The notes under the pieces were generated by a model. The model ran no database searches. It was not told the origin of the DNA and was given only the letters and a program-made list of their open reading frames with translations. The translations under genes were made by a program, and so were the position numbers. Below are positions 13,299 through 22,712 of a stretch of DNA of 64,000 bases, one piece after another. This DNA is from Cognatiluteimonas weifangensis (GTDB taxonomy: Bacteria > Pseudomonadota > Gammaproteobacteria > Xanthomonadales > Xanthomonadaceae): NCBI RefSeq assembly GCF_003416885.1, contig NZ_QVPD01000001.1:261715-325714 (forward strand), given 5' to 3'. Position 1 is the stretch's first letter, and the number at the start of each line of letters is the position of its first letter.

Positions 13299-14680
13299 GC
13301 GGGCGCGAGCGCGGCGGTCGCCTGGTGGTGGTCTCCAACCGCGTGGCGGTGCCCGGCGAATCGCGCGCCGGCGGGCTCGCGGTGGCGCTGCAGGCCACGC
13401 TGGAGGAGTTCGGCGGGCTGTGGTTCGGCTGGAGCGGCCGGATCGACCCGCTGCGCTCGGGCAGGCTGCGCGAACAGCAGGCCGGCGACATCCGCTACGC
13501 CACCATCGACCTGTCGCGGCGCGACCACGCCGACTACTACAACGGCTTCGCCAACCGCTCGCTGTGGCCGCTGCTGCATTTCCGCATGGACCTGGTCGAC
13601 TACAGCCGCGAAACCTACGCGGCGTATCGCCGGGTCAACGCGCTGTTCGCGGAGAAACTGGCGCCGCTGCTGCGCGAGGACGACCTGGTCTGGGTCCACG
13701 ACTACCACCTGATCCCGCTGGCGGCGCTGCTGCGCGAGCGCGACGTGCGCTGCCGGCTGGGTTTCTTCCTGCACGTGCCGATGCCGTCCTCCGACCTGCT
13801 GGCGGCGCTGCCGCAGCACGGGCGCCTGTTCGAGGGGCTGTCGGCGTACGACCTGGTCGGCTTCCAGACCACGCGCGACCTGGAGCGCTTCCAGGACTAC
13901 GTGCGCCTGTTCGGCCGCGGCAACGTGATCGCGCCCGGGGTGCTGGAGACCGCCGGCGGCCGCCGCCTGCGCGCCGGCGCGTTCCCGATCAGCATCGACA
14001 CCGCGCTGATCGCGCGGCAGGCGCGCGAGGCGATCGACAAGGCCAGCGTGCGCCGGCTGCGCGACAGCCTGTCCGGACGCGCGCTGGCGATCGGCGTGGA
14101 CCGGCTGGACTATTCCAAGGGCCTGCCGGAGCGCTTCCGCGCCTACGAACGCTACCTGCAACGGCACCCGGAGCAGCGCGGCAAGCTCACCTACCTGCAG
14201 ATCGCGCCGGTCTCGCGCGGCGACGTCGCCGAGTACCGCGCGCTGCGCCAGGAGCTGGAACAACTCGCCGGCCACGTCAACGGCGGCCACGCCGAGCCGG
14301 ACTGGACGCCGATGCGCTACGTCAACCGCAACTTCGCCCACCCCACGCTCACCGGCTTCTACCGGCTGGCGCGGGTCGGGCTGGTGACGCCGCTGCGCGA
14401 CGGCATGAACCTGGTGGCCAAGGAATTCGTCGCCGCGCAGAACCCGGCCGATCCCGGGGTGCTGGTGCTGTCGAGCTTCGCCGGTGCCGCGCGCGAACTC
14501 GACCGCGCGCTACTGGTGAACCCCTACGACCTGGACGGCGTCGCCGACGCCATCGCCAGCGCCATGCGCATGCGCCACGGCGAGCGCGTCGAACGCTGGC
14601 GGGCGATGATGGACACGCTGCTCGCCCACGACATCGCCGCCTGGCGCCGCGACTACCTCGCCGCGCTGGCGGAAGCCTGA
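13295..14680 (+). CDS. otsA: Trehalose-6-phosphate synthase OtsA
   Basis: A GT20 retaining glycosyltransferase (461 aa) that makes trehalose-6-phosphate from UDP-glucose and glucose-6-phosphate. Visible family motifs: N-terminal [11 protein letters not shown] with the GGLAVAL loop that binds glucose-6-phosphate, [37 protein letters not shown] and the C-terminal [16 protein letters not shown]. It is the last gene of otsB-GH15-otsA, with ATGA overlap to the GH15 gene. Its final 28 bp overlap the 3' end of pgeF on the opposite strand. The product supports osmotic and desiccation tolerance. Confidence 0.97.
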   Translation: MSGRERGGRLVVVSNRVAVPGESRAGGLAVALQATLEEFGGLWFGWSGRIDPLRSGRLREQQAGDIRYATIDLSRRDHADYYNGFANRSLWPLLHFRMDLVDYSRETYAAYRRVNALFAEKLAPLLREDDLVWVHDYHLIPLAALLRERDVRCRLGFFLHVPMPSSDLLAALPQHGRLFEGLSAYDLVGFQTTRDLERFQDYVRLFGRGNVIAPGVLETAGGRRLRAGAFPISIDTALIARQAREAIDKASVRRLRDSLSGRALAIGVDRLDYSKGLPERFRAYERYLQRHPEQRGKLTYLQIAPVSRGDVAEYRALRQELEQLAGHVNGGHAEPDWTPMRYVNRNFAHPTLTGFYRLARVGLVTPLRDGMNLVAKEFVAAQNPADPGVLVLSSFAGAARELDRALLVNPYDLDGVADAIASAMRMRHGERVERWRAMMDTLLAHDIAAWRRDYLAALAEA

Positions 14681-15429
14681 CGCCAGACCAGGGTGGCCAT
14701 GCGCCCGCTGCGGCGGTCGCGGCGGTGCGAGTAGAAGCGCGCGGGATCGGAGATCGTGCACAAGCCGCCGCCGTGGATCGCGTCGGCCGCCAGGCCGGCG
14801 GCGCGCAGGCGCCGGCGCGCCAGGGCGTACAGGTCCACATGCCAGTGCCCGGGACGGGTCGCGGCGAACGCGGCGGCCGCGTCCGGATCGCGCGCGAGGA
14901 ACGCGTCGCGGACCTCCGCGCCGACCTCGTAGGCGGCGGGCCCGGCCGCCGGCCCCAGCCAGGCGAGGAGCCCGGCCGGGGGCACCCGCAACGCCGCGAC
15001 CGTCGCCTCCAGCACGCCCGCGGCGAGTCCGCGCCAGCCGGCGTGGGCGGCCGCCACCGCGCTGCCGTCGGCGGCGGCGAACACCACCGGCAGGCAGTCG
15101 GCGGTGAGGATCGCCAGCACCGCGCCCGGCGTGCGGGTGACCGCGGCGTCGGCTTCGGGTTCGTCGGTGCCAGGTTCGATCGCCACCGCGGCGCCGTGCA
15201 CCTGGCGCAGCCAGCGTGGCGCGGACGGCAGGCCCAGGCCGGGCTGCAGCAGCGCGCGGTTGGCGGCGACCACGGCGACGTCGTCGCCGCTGCCCAGGCC
15301 CAGGTTCCAGCGCGCGAACGGCGGCGCGGAAGCGCCGGCCGGGCCGCGCAGGGTCACCAGTGCCTGCACCCCGGGCGGCGCCGGCCAATCGGCACGCAGC
15401 ACGCTGGCGGCGACCGCGGCCGCGGCCAT
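14653..15429 (-). CDS. pgeF: Peptidoglycan editing factor PgeF (YfiH/DUF152)
   Basis: A 258-aa member of the YfiH/multicopper-polyphenol-oxidase-like fold. In E. coli the family prevents incorporation of L-Ser in place of L-Ala in the peptidoglycan stem; some members act as purine nucleoside phosphorylases. The metal-site signatures are present: RQVHGAAV, TADCLPVVF and AHAGWRG, giving the His/Cys/His triad, with C-terminal FYSHRRDRRSGRMATLVW. Its ATG overlaps the rluD TGA (ATGA), so it is the second gene of a coupled rluD-pgeF pair, an order widespread in gammaproteobacteria. It overlaps the end of otsA by 28 bp. Confidence 0.93.
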   Translation of the reverse strand: MAAAAVAASVLRADWPAPPGVQALVTLRGPAGASAPPFARWNLGLGSGDDVAVVAANRALLQPGLGLPSAPRWLRQVHGAAVAIEPGTDEPEADAAVTRTPGAVLAILTADCLPVVFAAADGSAVAAAHAGWRGLAAGVLEATVAALRVPPAGLLAWLGPAAGPAAYEVGAEVRDAFLARDPDAAAAFAATRPGHWHVDLYALARRRLRAAGLAADAIHGGGLCTISDPARFYSHRRDRRSGRMATLVWRQASASAAR

Positions 15430-16418
15430 CAGCGGCCCGCCTGCGCGTGCGCGGCGGCGTCCTCGCGCAGCGCCTGCAGCAGCGCGCGCAGGTCCGCCGG
15501 CAGCGGGGCGTCGACCCGCAGCGGCTCGCCGCTGGCCGGATGCACGAACTCCAGGCTCTCGGCATGCAGCGCCTGGCGCCGGAAGCCGCGCAGCGCCGCG
15601 ACCAGCGCGTCGCCGGCGCCGCGCGGCAGCTTCAGCGGCCCGCCGTACAGCGGATCGCCGACGATCGGGTGCTTGAGGTGCGCCATGTGCACGCGGATCT
15701 GGTGGGTGCGGCCGGTCTCCAGCCGGCACTCCAGCAGCGTGTGCGCGCGGAAGCGCTCGCGCAGGCGGAAGTGGGTGACCGCATCGCGGCCGCCCTCGCG
15801 CACCGCCATGCGGAGGCGGTCGCGCGGGTGGCGGTCGATCGCGGCGTGCGCGGTGCCGCCGGACACCAGCGCACCGACCACCAGCGCCAGATACTGCCGG
15901 TGCACCGTGCGCGCCGCCAGCTGCGCCACCAGCGCGGTGTGCGCCGGCAGCGTGCGCGCCACCACCATTGCCCCCGAGGTGTCCTTGTCCAGGCGATGGA
16001 CGATGCCGGCGCGCGGCAGCGCCGCCAGCGCCGGGTCGCGATGCAGCAGCGCGTTGACCAGGGTGCCCGCGGGATTGCCCGCGCCCGGATGCACCACCAG
16101 CCCCGCCGGCTTGTCCAGCACCAGCACCTCGCGGTCCTCGTACAGCACCGCCAGCGGGATGTCCTCGGGCGCGGCTTCGGTCTGCGTGTCCGGCGCCGCG
16201 TGCAGCAGCACGGCCTCGCCGCCGCGCACCGGGTCGCGCGGCCGCGCCGGCGCGCCGGCGAGCAGGGCATCGCCCGACTTGATCCAGGCGGCCAGCCGCG
16301 AGCGCGAGTATTCCGGGAACAGTTCCGCCAGCACCGCGTCGAAACGGCGCCCGGCGGCGGCCTCCGGGACGACGGCACGACGCGCTGCAACGGCGGGATC
16401 GGGGCGATCTTCGGGCAT
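15429..16418 (-). CDS. rluD: 23S rRNA pseudouridine(1911/1915/1917) synthase RluD
   Basis: This enzyme isomerises uridines in helix 69 of 23S rRNA during 50S assembly (329 aa). An N-terminal S4 RNA-binding domain (about 15-70, [20 protein letters not shown]) is followed by the RluA-family catalytic domain. The catalytic Asp is in HRLDKDTSG, and the family stretch [21 protein letters not shown] is intact. Start at ATG 16418; an in-frame TTG three codons upstream is unlikely. bamD diverges upstream and pgeF follows with an overlap, as in many gammaproteobacteria. Confidence 0.96.
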   Translation of the reverse strand: MPEDRPDPAVAARRAVVPEAAAGRRFDAVLAELFPEYSRSRLAAWIKSGDALLAGAPARPRDPVRGGEAVLLHAAPDTQTEAAPEDIPLAVLYEDREVLVLDKPAGLVVHPGAGNPAGTLVNALLHRDPALAALPRAGIVHRLDKDTSGAMVVARTLPAHTALVAQLAARTVHRQYLALVVGALVSGGTAHAAIDRHPRDRLRMAVREGGRDAVTHFRLRERFRAHTLLECRLETGRTHQIRVHMAHLKHPIVGDPLYGGPLKLPRGAGDALVAALRGFRRQALHAESLEFVHPASGEPLRVDAPLPADLRALLQALREDAAAHAQAGR

Positions 16419-16529
16419 GCGGCACAAGCCTGCTGGGGTCGGGGAAGCCGCCGCGCAGGCCGCGGCGGCACCGCGTTGGCGGCCTGCTATTATCCGCGCT
16501 TCGTGCCTCCGGCGCCTTCAGTCCTGTCC

Positions 16530-17384
16530 ATGATCCCACGCCCCTTGTTGCGCCCCGTGCTGCTCCTGCTGATCGTGGCCGTGCTCGGCAGCGCCGGCTG
16601 TGCCCGTCTCAAGGGCGTATTCAAGAATGCCGACGCCAACGAGGGGGTGCCGGTCGCCGAGCTCTACCAGAAAGGCCACGAGCAAATCGTGGACGGCGAC
16701 TGGAGCAGCGCGCTGACGGTCTACAAGCGCCTGGTCGCGCAGTACCCGTACGGGCCGTATACCGAACAGGCGCTGATGGAAACCGCCTACGCCCAGTTCA
16801 AGTCGGGCAAGAACGACGACGCCATCTCCACCATCGACCGCTTCATCCGCACCTACCCGACCCACCGCAACACGGCCTACATGTACTACCTGCGCGGGCT
16901 GGTGAACTCCGGCCGCGACACCGTGTTCCTGCAGCGGGTCTGGAAACTCGACGCCAGCCGCCGCGACTTGGCCACGCCGCAGCAGGCCTACAACGACTTC
17001 AAGATCGTCGGCGAGCGCTATCCCAACAGCCGCTACGCCGCCGACGCGCGCGAGCGCATGCTGGCGCTGCGCAACATGTTCGCGCGCCACGACCTGGACG
17101 TCGGGCTGTACTACCTGCGTCGCGGCGCCTGGGTGGCCGCGGCCGGCCGCGCCAAGTACGTGCTCGAGACCTATCCGCAGAGCCTCTACCAGAACGATGC
17201 GGTCGCCACCCTCGGCGAGGCCTACACCCGGCTCGGCAACGCCACCCTGGCCGCCGACGCCCGCCGCGTGCTGCAGCAGAACGACCCCGCGCACCCGTGG
17301 CTGAGCGGCGACTGGCCGGATTACCCGTCGCACCTGCGCCGTCTGAACCCGTTCGCGGGCGACCGCTCGGCGCTGGGTCACTGA
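16530..17384 (+). CDS. bamD: Outer-membrane assembly lipoprotein BamD
   Basis: An essential lipoprotein of the BAM complex that inserts beta-barrel proteins into the outer membrane (284 aa). A short signal peptide ends in a lipobox LGSAGC with Cys near residue 24. TPR-like repeats follow (VAELYQKGHEQIVDGDWSSA, PYTEQALMETAYAQFKSG, LYYLRRGAWVAAAGRAKYV). The gene diverges from rluD, the usual neighbour in this group. A -10-like TATTAT is at 16488-16493. Convergent nadE follows, with a long hairpin between them. Confidence 0.96.
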   Translation: MIPRPLLRPVLLLLIVAVLGSAGCARLKGVFKNADANEGVPVAELYQKGHEQIVDGDWSSALTVYKRLVAQYPYGPYTEQALMETAYAQFKSGKNDDAISTIDRFIRTYPTHRNTAYMYYLRGLVNSGRDTVFLQRVWKLDASRRDLATPQQAYNDFKIVGERYPNSRYAADARERMLALRNMFARHDLDVGLYYLRRGAWVAAAGRAKYVLETYPQSLYQNDAVATLGEAYTRLGNATLAADARRVLQQNDPAHPWLSGDWPDYPSHLRRLNPFAGDRSALGH

Positions 17385-17391
17385 CGCGAAA

Positions 17392-17430
17392 GACGCAGGG
17401 AGCGAAGCGTTTCGCTCAGCTCCCTGCGTC
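17392..17430. terminator. Hairpin between convergent bamD and nadE
   Basis: A 12-bp perfect stem (17392-17403 with 17419-17430, GACGCAGGGAGC arm) encloses a smaller one (AGCGAA/TTCGCT). There is no T-tract, so it is probably a structure-dependent or bidirectional end rather than a classical intrinsic terminator. Its right arm covers the last codons and stop of nadE (stop at 17416-17418). Confidence 0.55.
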
Positions 17431-19098
17431 CCCGTCGCCCTCGCGATAGCCGTTGCTGATCGGGTAGCGCCGCTCGCGCCCGAACGCGCGCCGCGACACC
17501 TTCGGCCCCGGCGCCGCCTGGTGCCGTTTCCACTCGCTGGTGCGCACCAGCCGCAGCACCTTGTCGACCACGTCCGGATCGAACCCGGCGGCGACGATCT
17601 CCGCGCGCGACTGCTCCTGGTCGACGTGCCGCAGCAGGATCGCGTCGAGCACGTCGTAGGCCGGCAGCGAATCCTGGTCGGTCTGGTTGGCGCGCAACTC
17701 CGCCGACGGCGCGCGCTCGATCACCGCCTGCGGGATCACCTGGCCGCCGTGCGGCGCGCTGCCGCCGACGGTGTTGCGCCAGCGCGCCAGCGCGAACACC
17801 TCGGTCTTGTACAGGTCCTTGAGCGGGGCGTAGCCGCCGCACATGTCGCCGTAGATGGTGGCGTAGCCGACCGCGTATTCGCTCTTGTTGCCGGTGGTCA
17901 GCAGCAGGCCGCCGAATTTGTTGGACAGGGCCATCAGCAGCGCGCCGCGGATGCGCGACTGCAGGTTCTCCTCGGTGGTGTCGGCCGGGCGGCCGGCGAA
18001 GGTCGCCGCGAGGGTATCCAGATAGCCCCGGAACGGTGCCTCGATCGGCAACTCCAGCAGCCGCACGCCCAACGACGCGCACTGCTGCGCGGCCAGGTCG
18101 TTGGACACATCGGCGGTGTAGCGCGAGGGCATGCGCACCGCGGTGACGCGGTCGGCGCCCAGCGCATCGACCGCGAGCGCCAGCACCAGCGCCGAATCGA
18201 TGCCGCCCGACAGCCCCAGCCAGACCCGCTCGAAGCCGTTCTTGCGGCAGTAGTCGCGGGTGCCGCGCACCACCGCGCGCCAGGCCAGCGCGTCGCGGCT
18301 CTCGTCGCCGTCCACCGTCCACAGCACCGCCTGGAAGCGGCGCGTGTCCGGGTCGAAGTCCGCGACCAGCCAGTCGTCGAGGAACGCCGCGGCGGCCGGA
18401 TGCACTACGCCGTCGCCATCGGCCAGCACCGAGGCGCCGTCGAACACCAGCGCGTCCTGGCCGCCGACCAGGTTGAGGTAGGCCAGCGCCGCGCCGCGGC
18501 CGTCGACCCGGGTCTCGGCGACGCGCTGCGCCAGCAGGGCGTCGCGCTGCGCGTGCTTGTCGCGCTCGAACGGCGAGGCGTTGGGCACCAGCACCAGCTG
18601 CGCGCCGGCGGCGACGGTCTGCGCCAGCGGTTCCGGGAACCACAGATCCTCGCAGATCAGCAGGCCCACGCGCACGCCCTCGACCGCGAACACGCACGGG
18701 CCGCCGTCGGGGTCGACGTCGAAGTAGCGGCGTTCGTCGAACACCGCGTAGTTGGGCAGCTCGCGCTTGCGGTAGGTGGCCTCGACGCGGCCCTCGCGCA
18801 GCACGCTGGCAGCGTTGTACACCACCGCACCGGCCGCCTGCGGCCAGCCGACCACGGCCGCAATACCGTGCGTGGCGGCGGCGATGCGCTGCAGCGCGGC
18901 CTCGCATTCGGCCAGGAACGCCGGCCGCAGCAGCAGGTCCTCGGGCGGATAGCCGCACAGGGCCAGTTCCGGGAACAGCACCAGCCCGGCGCCGAGCTCA
19001 TCGCGCGCCTGGGCGATCAGCGCGGCGAGGCGCGCCGCATTGTCGGCGACCGCGCCGACCGGGAAATCGAATTGCGCCAGCGCGATCCGCAACGCCAT
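17416..19098 (-). CDS. nadE: Glutamine-dependent NAD+ synthetase
   Basis: It converts nicotinic-acid adenine dinucleotide to NAD+ with ATP and glutamine (560 aa). An N-terminal nitrilase-type glutaminase domain (about 1-255) carries the Glu/Lys/Cys triad regions ELALCGYPPEDLL, the Lys in TYRKRELPNY and LLICEDLWFP. The C-terminal synthetase domain has the PP-loop LSGGIDSALVLALA, GNKSEYAVGYATIYGDM and Cys/Arg-rich substrate loops. It is the long fused type, so it does not depend on external ammonia. Start MALRIALAQFDF fits the glutaminase domain exactly. It converges on bamD. Confidence 0.96.
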   Translation of the reverse strand: MALRIALAQFDFPVGAVADNAARLAALIAQARDELGAGLVLFPELALCGYPPEDLLLRPAFLAECEAALQRIAAATHGIAAVVGWPQAAGAVVYNAASVLREGRVEATYRKRELPNYAVFDERRYFDVDPDGGPCVFAVEGVRVGLLICEDLWFPEPLAQTVAAGAQLVLVPNASPFERDKHAQRDALLAQRVAETRVDGRGAALAYLNLVGGQDALVFDGASVLADGDGVVHPAAAAFLDDWLVADFDPDTRRFQAVLWTVDGDESRDALAWRAVVRGTRDYCRKNGFERVWLGLSGGIDSALVLALAVDALGADRVTAVRMPSRYTADVSNDLAAQQCASLGVRLLELPIEAPFRGYLDTLAATFAGRPADTTEENLQSRIRGALLMALSNKFGGLLLTTGNKSEYAVGYATIYGDMCGGYAPLKDLYKTEVFALARWRNTVGGSAPHGGQVIPQAVIERAPSAELRANQTDQDSLPAYDVLDAILLRHVDQEQSRAEIVAAGFDPDVVDKVLRLVRTSEWKRHQAAPGPKVSRRAFGRERRYPISNGYREGDGDAGS

Positions 19099-19227
19099 GC
19101 CTGCTCCCGCGGGACGGCCACGCGGCCTCCGCCAACGCCGCGCAGTGTACCGGTCGGCGGCCGCGGCCCGTGGCGCGGGACCGGCCGGAAGCCGGCGGGC
19201 CGTGCCCGCCGTCCGGCGCGCAGGCGC

Positions 19228-19431
19228 CTATTCCACGACGAACGAGATCCGCAGGTTCACCCGCCACTCCTTGACGTTGCCGCGATCGTCGGTGACCACC
19301 TTGATCTCGTTGACCCAGGCGCCCTTGATGTTCTTTACCGATTCGGCGCACTTGCTGAGCCCGGCCTGGACCGCATCCTCCATGCTGGTGCCGGATGCGG
19401 CATTGAGTTCGATGATCTTGGCGACCGACAT
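19228..19431 (-). CDS. Dodecin (flavin-binding dodecamer)
   Basis: A 67-aa protein of the dodecin family, which forms hollow dodecamers that store or buffer flavins. Family features present: MSVAKIIELNAASGTSMEDA, the central Trp in IKGAWVNEIKV that stacks on the flavin, and C-terminal VNLRISFVVE. Length is standard. It stands alone between nadE and aroK; its ATG is preceded by AGAAGGGCC, an adequate ribosome site. Confidence 0.93.
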   Translation of the reverse strand: MSVAKIIELNAASGTSMEDAVQAGLSKCAESVKNIKGAWVNEIKVVTDDRGNVKEWRVNLRISFVVE

Positions 19432-19532
19432 GGCCCTTCTCCCTAAGCATCGACGGACATCCGCCGCCGGCCAGCCTAATGCCCGGCCCGTTAAGCAGGC
19501 GCAAGCGCGGGCGCGCTGCTAGCATCGCCGCC

Positions 19533-20084
19533 ATGAATCCCGCCCCCAATCTGGTGCTGGTCGGCCCGATGGGGGCCGGCAAGACCTCGCTCGGCAAGCG
19601 TCTGGCCGAGCGCCTGGGGCTGCAGTTCGCCGATGCCGACCGCGACATCGAGCTGCGCACCGGCGCCAGCGTCGGTGCGATCTTCGACTACGAGGGCGAA
19701 GCCGGATTCCGCGCCCGCGAGCGCGCGGCGCTGGCGCAGCTGCTGGCCGGCTCCGGGCGCCTGATCGCCACCGGCGGCGGCGCGGTGCTGGATCCGGACA
19801 ACTGCCGGCAATTGCGCGCGCGCGGTTTCGTGGTCTGGCTGCAGGTCGGGGTGGCGGAGCAGGCCGAGCGCCTGGCGCGCGACCGCAGCCGGCCGCTGCT
19901 GCAGGGCGACGACCGCCTGCAACGGCTGCAGCGGCTGGCGGCCGAACGCACGCCGCTGTACGCGCAGGTCGCCGACCTGGCCTTCGACACCCGGGGCCTG
20001 GCCGTGGCGGAGGCCGCCGGCGCGCTGGCGACGCTGCTGCAGACGCACTGGCGCCCCACCGTCGCGGCCGGTCCGACGGCATGA
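19533..20084 (+). CDS. aroK: Shikimate kinase
   Basis: It phosphorylates shikimate at the 3-OH in aromatic amino-acid synthesis (183 aa). The P-loop is [15 protein letters not shown] (about 11-25). DADRDIE, GFRARER and the GGGAVLD shikimate-binding loop follow, with the lid around [10 protein letters not shown]. Its TGA overlaps the aroB ATG (ATGA), the classic aroK-aroB pair. A -10-like TAGCAT (19520-19525) ends seven bases before the ATG and there is no Shine-Dalgarno sequence, so translation may be leaderless. Confidence 0.96.
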   Translation: MNPAPNLVLVGPMGAGKTSLGKRLAERLGLQFADADRDIELRTGASVGAIFDYEGEAGFRARERAALAQLLAGSGRLIATGGGAVLDPDNCRQLRARGFVVWLQVGVAEQAERLARDRSRPLLQGDDRLQRLQRLAAERTPLYAQVADLAFDTRGLAVAEAAGALATLLQTHWRPTVAAGPTA

Positions 20085-21172
20085 ACGCCGCCGTGCGCAC
20101 GATCGCGGTCGGCGGCGCCCACCCCTACGCCGTGCAGGTCGGCCCGGGCCTGCTCGACGCCGGCGACGCCCTGGCGGCGCAGGTCCGCGGCCGTCACGTG
20201 CTGCTGGTCAGCGACAGCCACGTCGCCCCGCGGTACGCCGCGCGCGTGGTCGCGGCACTGTCGGCGCACACGCCGGCGCGGGTCGCGGTCGCCTGCGTCG
20301 CCGCCGGCGAGGCGGCCAAGTCGCTGGACGGCTTCGCCGGCCTGCTGCGCGAACTGGCCGACCTGGGCGCCACCCGCGACGCCTGCGTGTTCGCGCTCGG
20401 CGGCGGCGTGGTCGGCGACCTGGCCGGCTTCGCCGCCGCCTGCTGGATGCGCGGCATCGACCTGGTGCAGTTGCCGACCACGCTGCTGGCGATGGTGGAT
20501 TCCGCGATCGGCGGCAAGACCGCGATCGACCTGCCGCAGGGCAAGAACCTGGTCGGCGCCTTCCATCCGCCGCGCGCGGTGTTCGCCGACACCGCGGTGC
20601 TGCGCACGCTGCCCGAGCGCGAGCTGCGCGCCGGCCTGGCCGAGGTGGTCAAGTACGGCGCGATCATGGACGCGCCGTTCCTGGACTGGCTGCGCGCGCA
20701 CACCGCGGCGCTGCTGGCGCGCGAGGACGCCGCGCTGGCCGCCGCCATCGCCCGCAGCTGCGCGCACAAGGCCGCCATCGTCGCCCGCGACCCGCACGAG
20801 CACGGCGAGCGCGCGCTGCTCAACTTCGGCCACACCTTCGCCCACGCGATCGAGGCCGAACAGGGTTACGGGGGCTGCAACCACGGCGAGGCGGTGGCGA
20901 TCGGCATGCTGCTGGCCGCGCGGCTGTCGGCGGCGCTGGGCCTGGCGGCGCCGGCGCACGCGCAGCAGTTGCAGGCGCTACTCGCCGGCTTCGGGTTGCC
21001 GACCGCGCTGCCGGCCGGGCTGGCGGCCGAGGCGCTGCTGGCGCGCATGCGCCTGGACAAGAAAGCCGCCGGCAACGGCCTGCGGTTCGTGCTGTGGGAC
21101 GGTCCCGGCGCCGCGCGACTGCTTGCCGGGGTGCCGGAGGCGGCCGTGCTGGAGGTGCTGCGCAGCGCCTGA
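20081..21172 (+). CDS. aroB: 3-dehydroquinate synthase
   Basis: It catalyses the second step of the shikimate pathway, using NAD+ and a divalent metal (363 aa). The NAD+-binding [13 protein letters not shown], the substrate stretch [19 protein letters not shown] and the metal ligands in [20 protein letters not shown] and [10 protein letters not shown] are all present. It is translationally coupled to aroK by the ATGA overlap. Confidence 0.97.
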   Translation: MNAAVRTIAVGGAHPYAVQVGPGLLDAGDALAAQVRGRHVLLVSDSHVAPRYAARVVAALSAHTPARVAVACVAAGEAAKSLDGFAGLLRELADLGATRDACVFALGGGVVGDLAGFAAACWMRGIDLVQLPTTLLAMVDSAIGGKTAIDLPQGKNLVGAFHPPRAVFADTAVLRTLPERELRAGLAEVVKYGAIMDAPFLDWLRAHTAALLAREDAALAAAIARSCAHKAAIVARDPHEHGERALLNFGHTFAHAIEAEQGYGGCNHGEAVAIGMLLAARLSAALGLAAPAHAQQLQALLAGFGLPTALPAGLAAEALLARMRLDKKAAGNGLRFVLWDGPGAARLLAGVPEAAVLEVLRSA

Positions 21173-21214
21173 AACGCGCGGCCGCCGCCCGCGCCACGGC
21201 TACAATAGCCGGCC

Positions 21215-21469
21215 ATGCGCCTGCTGCTGCAACAACGTCCCGACGGCCACCAGGCCCCCCGCTTCGTGCAGTTGCTGCTCGAACGCGACCTGCTGGGCGG
21301 CTGGACGCTGGTGCGCGAAAGCGGGCAGATCGGCGGCCGCAGCACGCTGCGCCGCGAGCAGTACCTGGACCAGGCCAGTGCCCTGGCCGCGTTCGAGCAC
21401 GCCCGCGACCTGCAGCTGAAGAAAGGCTTCCAGCTGATGTTCGCCCAGGGTGAGGCGTCGCGTTCGTGA
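21215..21469 (+). CDS. WGR-domain-like small protein
   Basis: An 84-aa protein between aroB and hemE with the WGR-domain pattern: [21 protein letters not shown], then a basic/aromatic C-terminal helix ([13 protein letters not shown]). The name-giving Trp-Gly-Arg is replaced by Ser-Gly-Gln, so the call is by overall shape. WGR domains occur in PARPs and some bacterial regulators and bind nucleic acid in known cases; no function is known here. A strong -10-like TACAAT (21201-21206) lies only eight bases before the ATG without a Shine-Dalgarno sequence. Confidence 0.7.
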   Translation: MRLLLQQRPDGHQAPRFVQLLLERDLLGGWTLVRESGQIGGRSTLRREQYLDQASALAAFEHARDLQLKKGFQLMFAQGEASRS

Positions 21470-21594
21470 ACCGCCGGCCCGGCCGTCCGCGCCGCGCCGC
21501 ACGCGCGGCCGCGCAGGCCCGGAGCGCCGACATCCGCGACGCGGCGCCGGCGACGACGGCCGGCCGGCCACCCACCCCATGACCACCATCCCAC

Positions 21595-21599
21595 GGGAG
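21595..21599 (+). promoter_or_regulatory. Shine-Dalgarno site deciding the hemE start
   Basis: GGGAG nine bases before GTG 21609 supports that start. The in-frame ATG at 21579 has no comparable site and would add ten non-conserved residues. Confidence 0.6.
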
Positions 21600-21608
21600 T
21601 GCACCCGA

Positions 21609-22694
21609 GTGTCGACCCCCCACAACGACCGCCTGCTGCGCGCGCTGCGCCGCGAACCCGTCGACCGTACCCCCGTCTGGCTGATGCGCCAGGCCGGCCG
21701 CTACCTGCCCGAATACCGGGCGGTGCGGGCGAAGGCCGGCAGTTTCCTGGCGATGGCGAAGCATCCGGAGCTGGCCTGCGAGGTCACGCTGCAGCCGCTG
21801 CGGCGGTTCCCGCTGGATGCCGCGATCCTGTTCTCCGACATCCTCACCATCCCCGATGCGATGGGCCTGGGGCTGTATTTCGTCGAAGGCGAGGGGCCGA
21901 AGTTCGAGCGCCCGGTGCGCGATGCCGCGGCGATCGCGAAGCTCGGCGTGCCGGACATGGAGACCGAGCTGCGCTACGTGATGGACGCGGTGCGCACCAT
22001 CCGCCGCGAGCTGGACGGCCTGCCCAGCCAGAGCCGGGTGCCGCTGATCGGCTTTTCCGGCAGCCCCTGGACCCTGGCCTGCTACATGGTCGAGGGCGGC
22101 GGCAGCAGCAACTACGCGCGGATCAAGGCGCTGGCGCTGAACGACCCCAAGGCGCTGCACGCGCTGCTCGCGGTCAACACCGACGCGGTGATCGCCTACC
22201 TGGCCGCGCAGCGCGCCGCCGGCGCGCAGGCGCTGCAGGTGTTCGACACCTGGGGCGGAGTGCTGTCGCCGGCGATGTACCGCGAATTCTCGCTGCCCTA
22301 CCTGACCCGCATCGCGCGCGAACTACCCCGCGGCGAGGGCGCGCAGCGCACGCCGTTGATCCTGTTCGGCAAGGGCAACGCGCCCTATCTCGAGGAACTC
22401 GCCGGCTGCGGCTGCGAGGGCTTGGGCGTGGACTGGACGGTGACCCTGGAGGAAGCCGCGCGGCGCACCGCGGGCAAGGTCGCGCTGCAGGGCAACCTCG
22501 ACCCGGCGATGCTGTACGGCTCGCCCGACGCGATCCGCGCGCAGGTGCGCCTGGCGCTGGACAGCTACGCCGCCGGCCACGGCGGCTCGCGCGAGGGCCA
22601 TGTCTTCAACCTCGGCCACGGCTTGTCGCCGGACATGGATCCGGCGCACGTCGCGGCCCTGGTCGACGAAGTGCACGCCTACAGCGCGCGCTGA
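21609..22694 (+). CDS. hemE: Uroporphyrinogen decarboxylase
   Basis: It decarboxylates the four acetate side chains of uroporphyrinogen III to give coproporphyrinogen III in haem synthesis (361 aa). Signatures: N-terminal [30 protein letters not shown] with the catalytic Asp, [13 protein letters not shown], and C-terminal [14 protein letters not shown]. The GTG start at 21609 was chosen because GGGAG is well spaced and the protein then begins just before the conserved region. It converges on the hybrid kinase gene with an 18-bp gap. Confidence 0.96.
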   Translation: MSTPHNDRLLRALRREPVDRTPVWLMRQAGRYLPEYRAVRAKAGSFLAMAKHPELACEVTLQPLRRFPLDAAILFSDILTIPDAMGLGLYFVEGEGPKFERPVRDAAAIAKLGVPDMETELRYVMDAVRTIRRELDGLPSQSRVPLIGFSGSPWTLACYMVEGGGSSNYARIKALALNDPKALHALLAVNTDAVIAYLAAQRAAGAQALQVFDTWGGVLSPAMYREFSLPYLTRIARELPRGEGAQRTPLILFGKGNAPYLEELAGCGCEGLGVDWTVTLEEAARRTAGKVALQGNLDPAMLYGSPDAIRAQVRLALDSYAAGHGGSREGHVFNLGHGLSPDMDPAHVAALVDEVHAYSAR

Positions 22695-22712
22695 CCCTGC
22701 GGCAGGCGCGCC

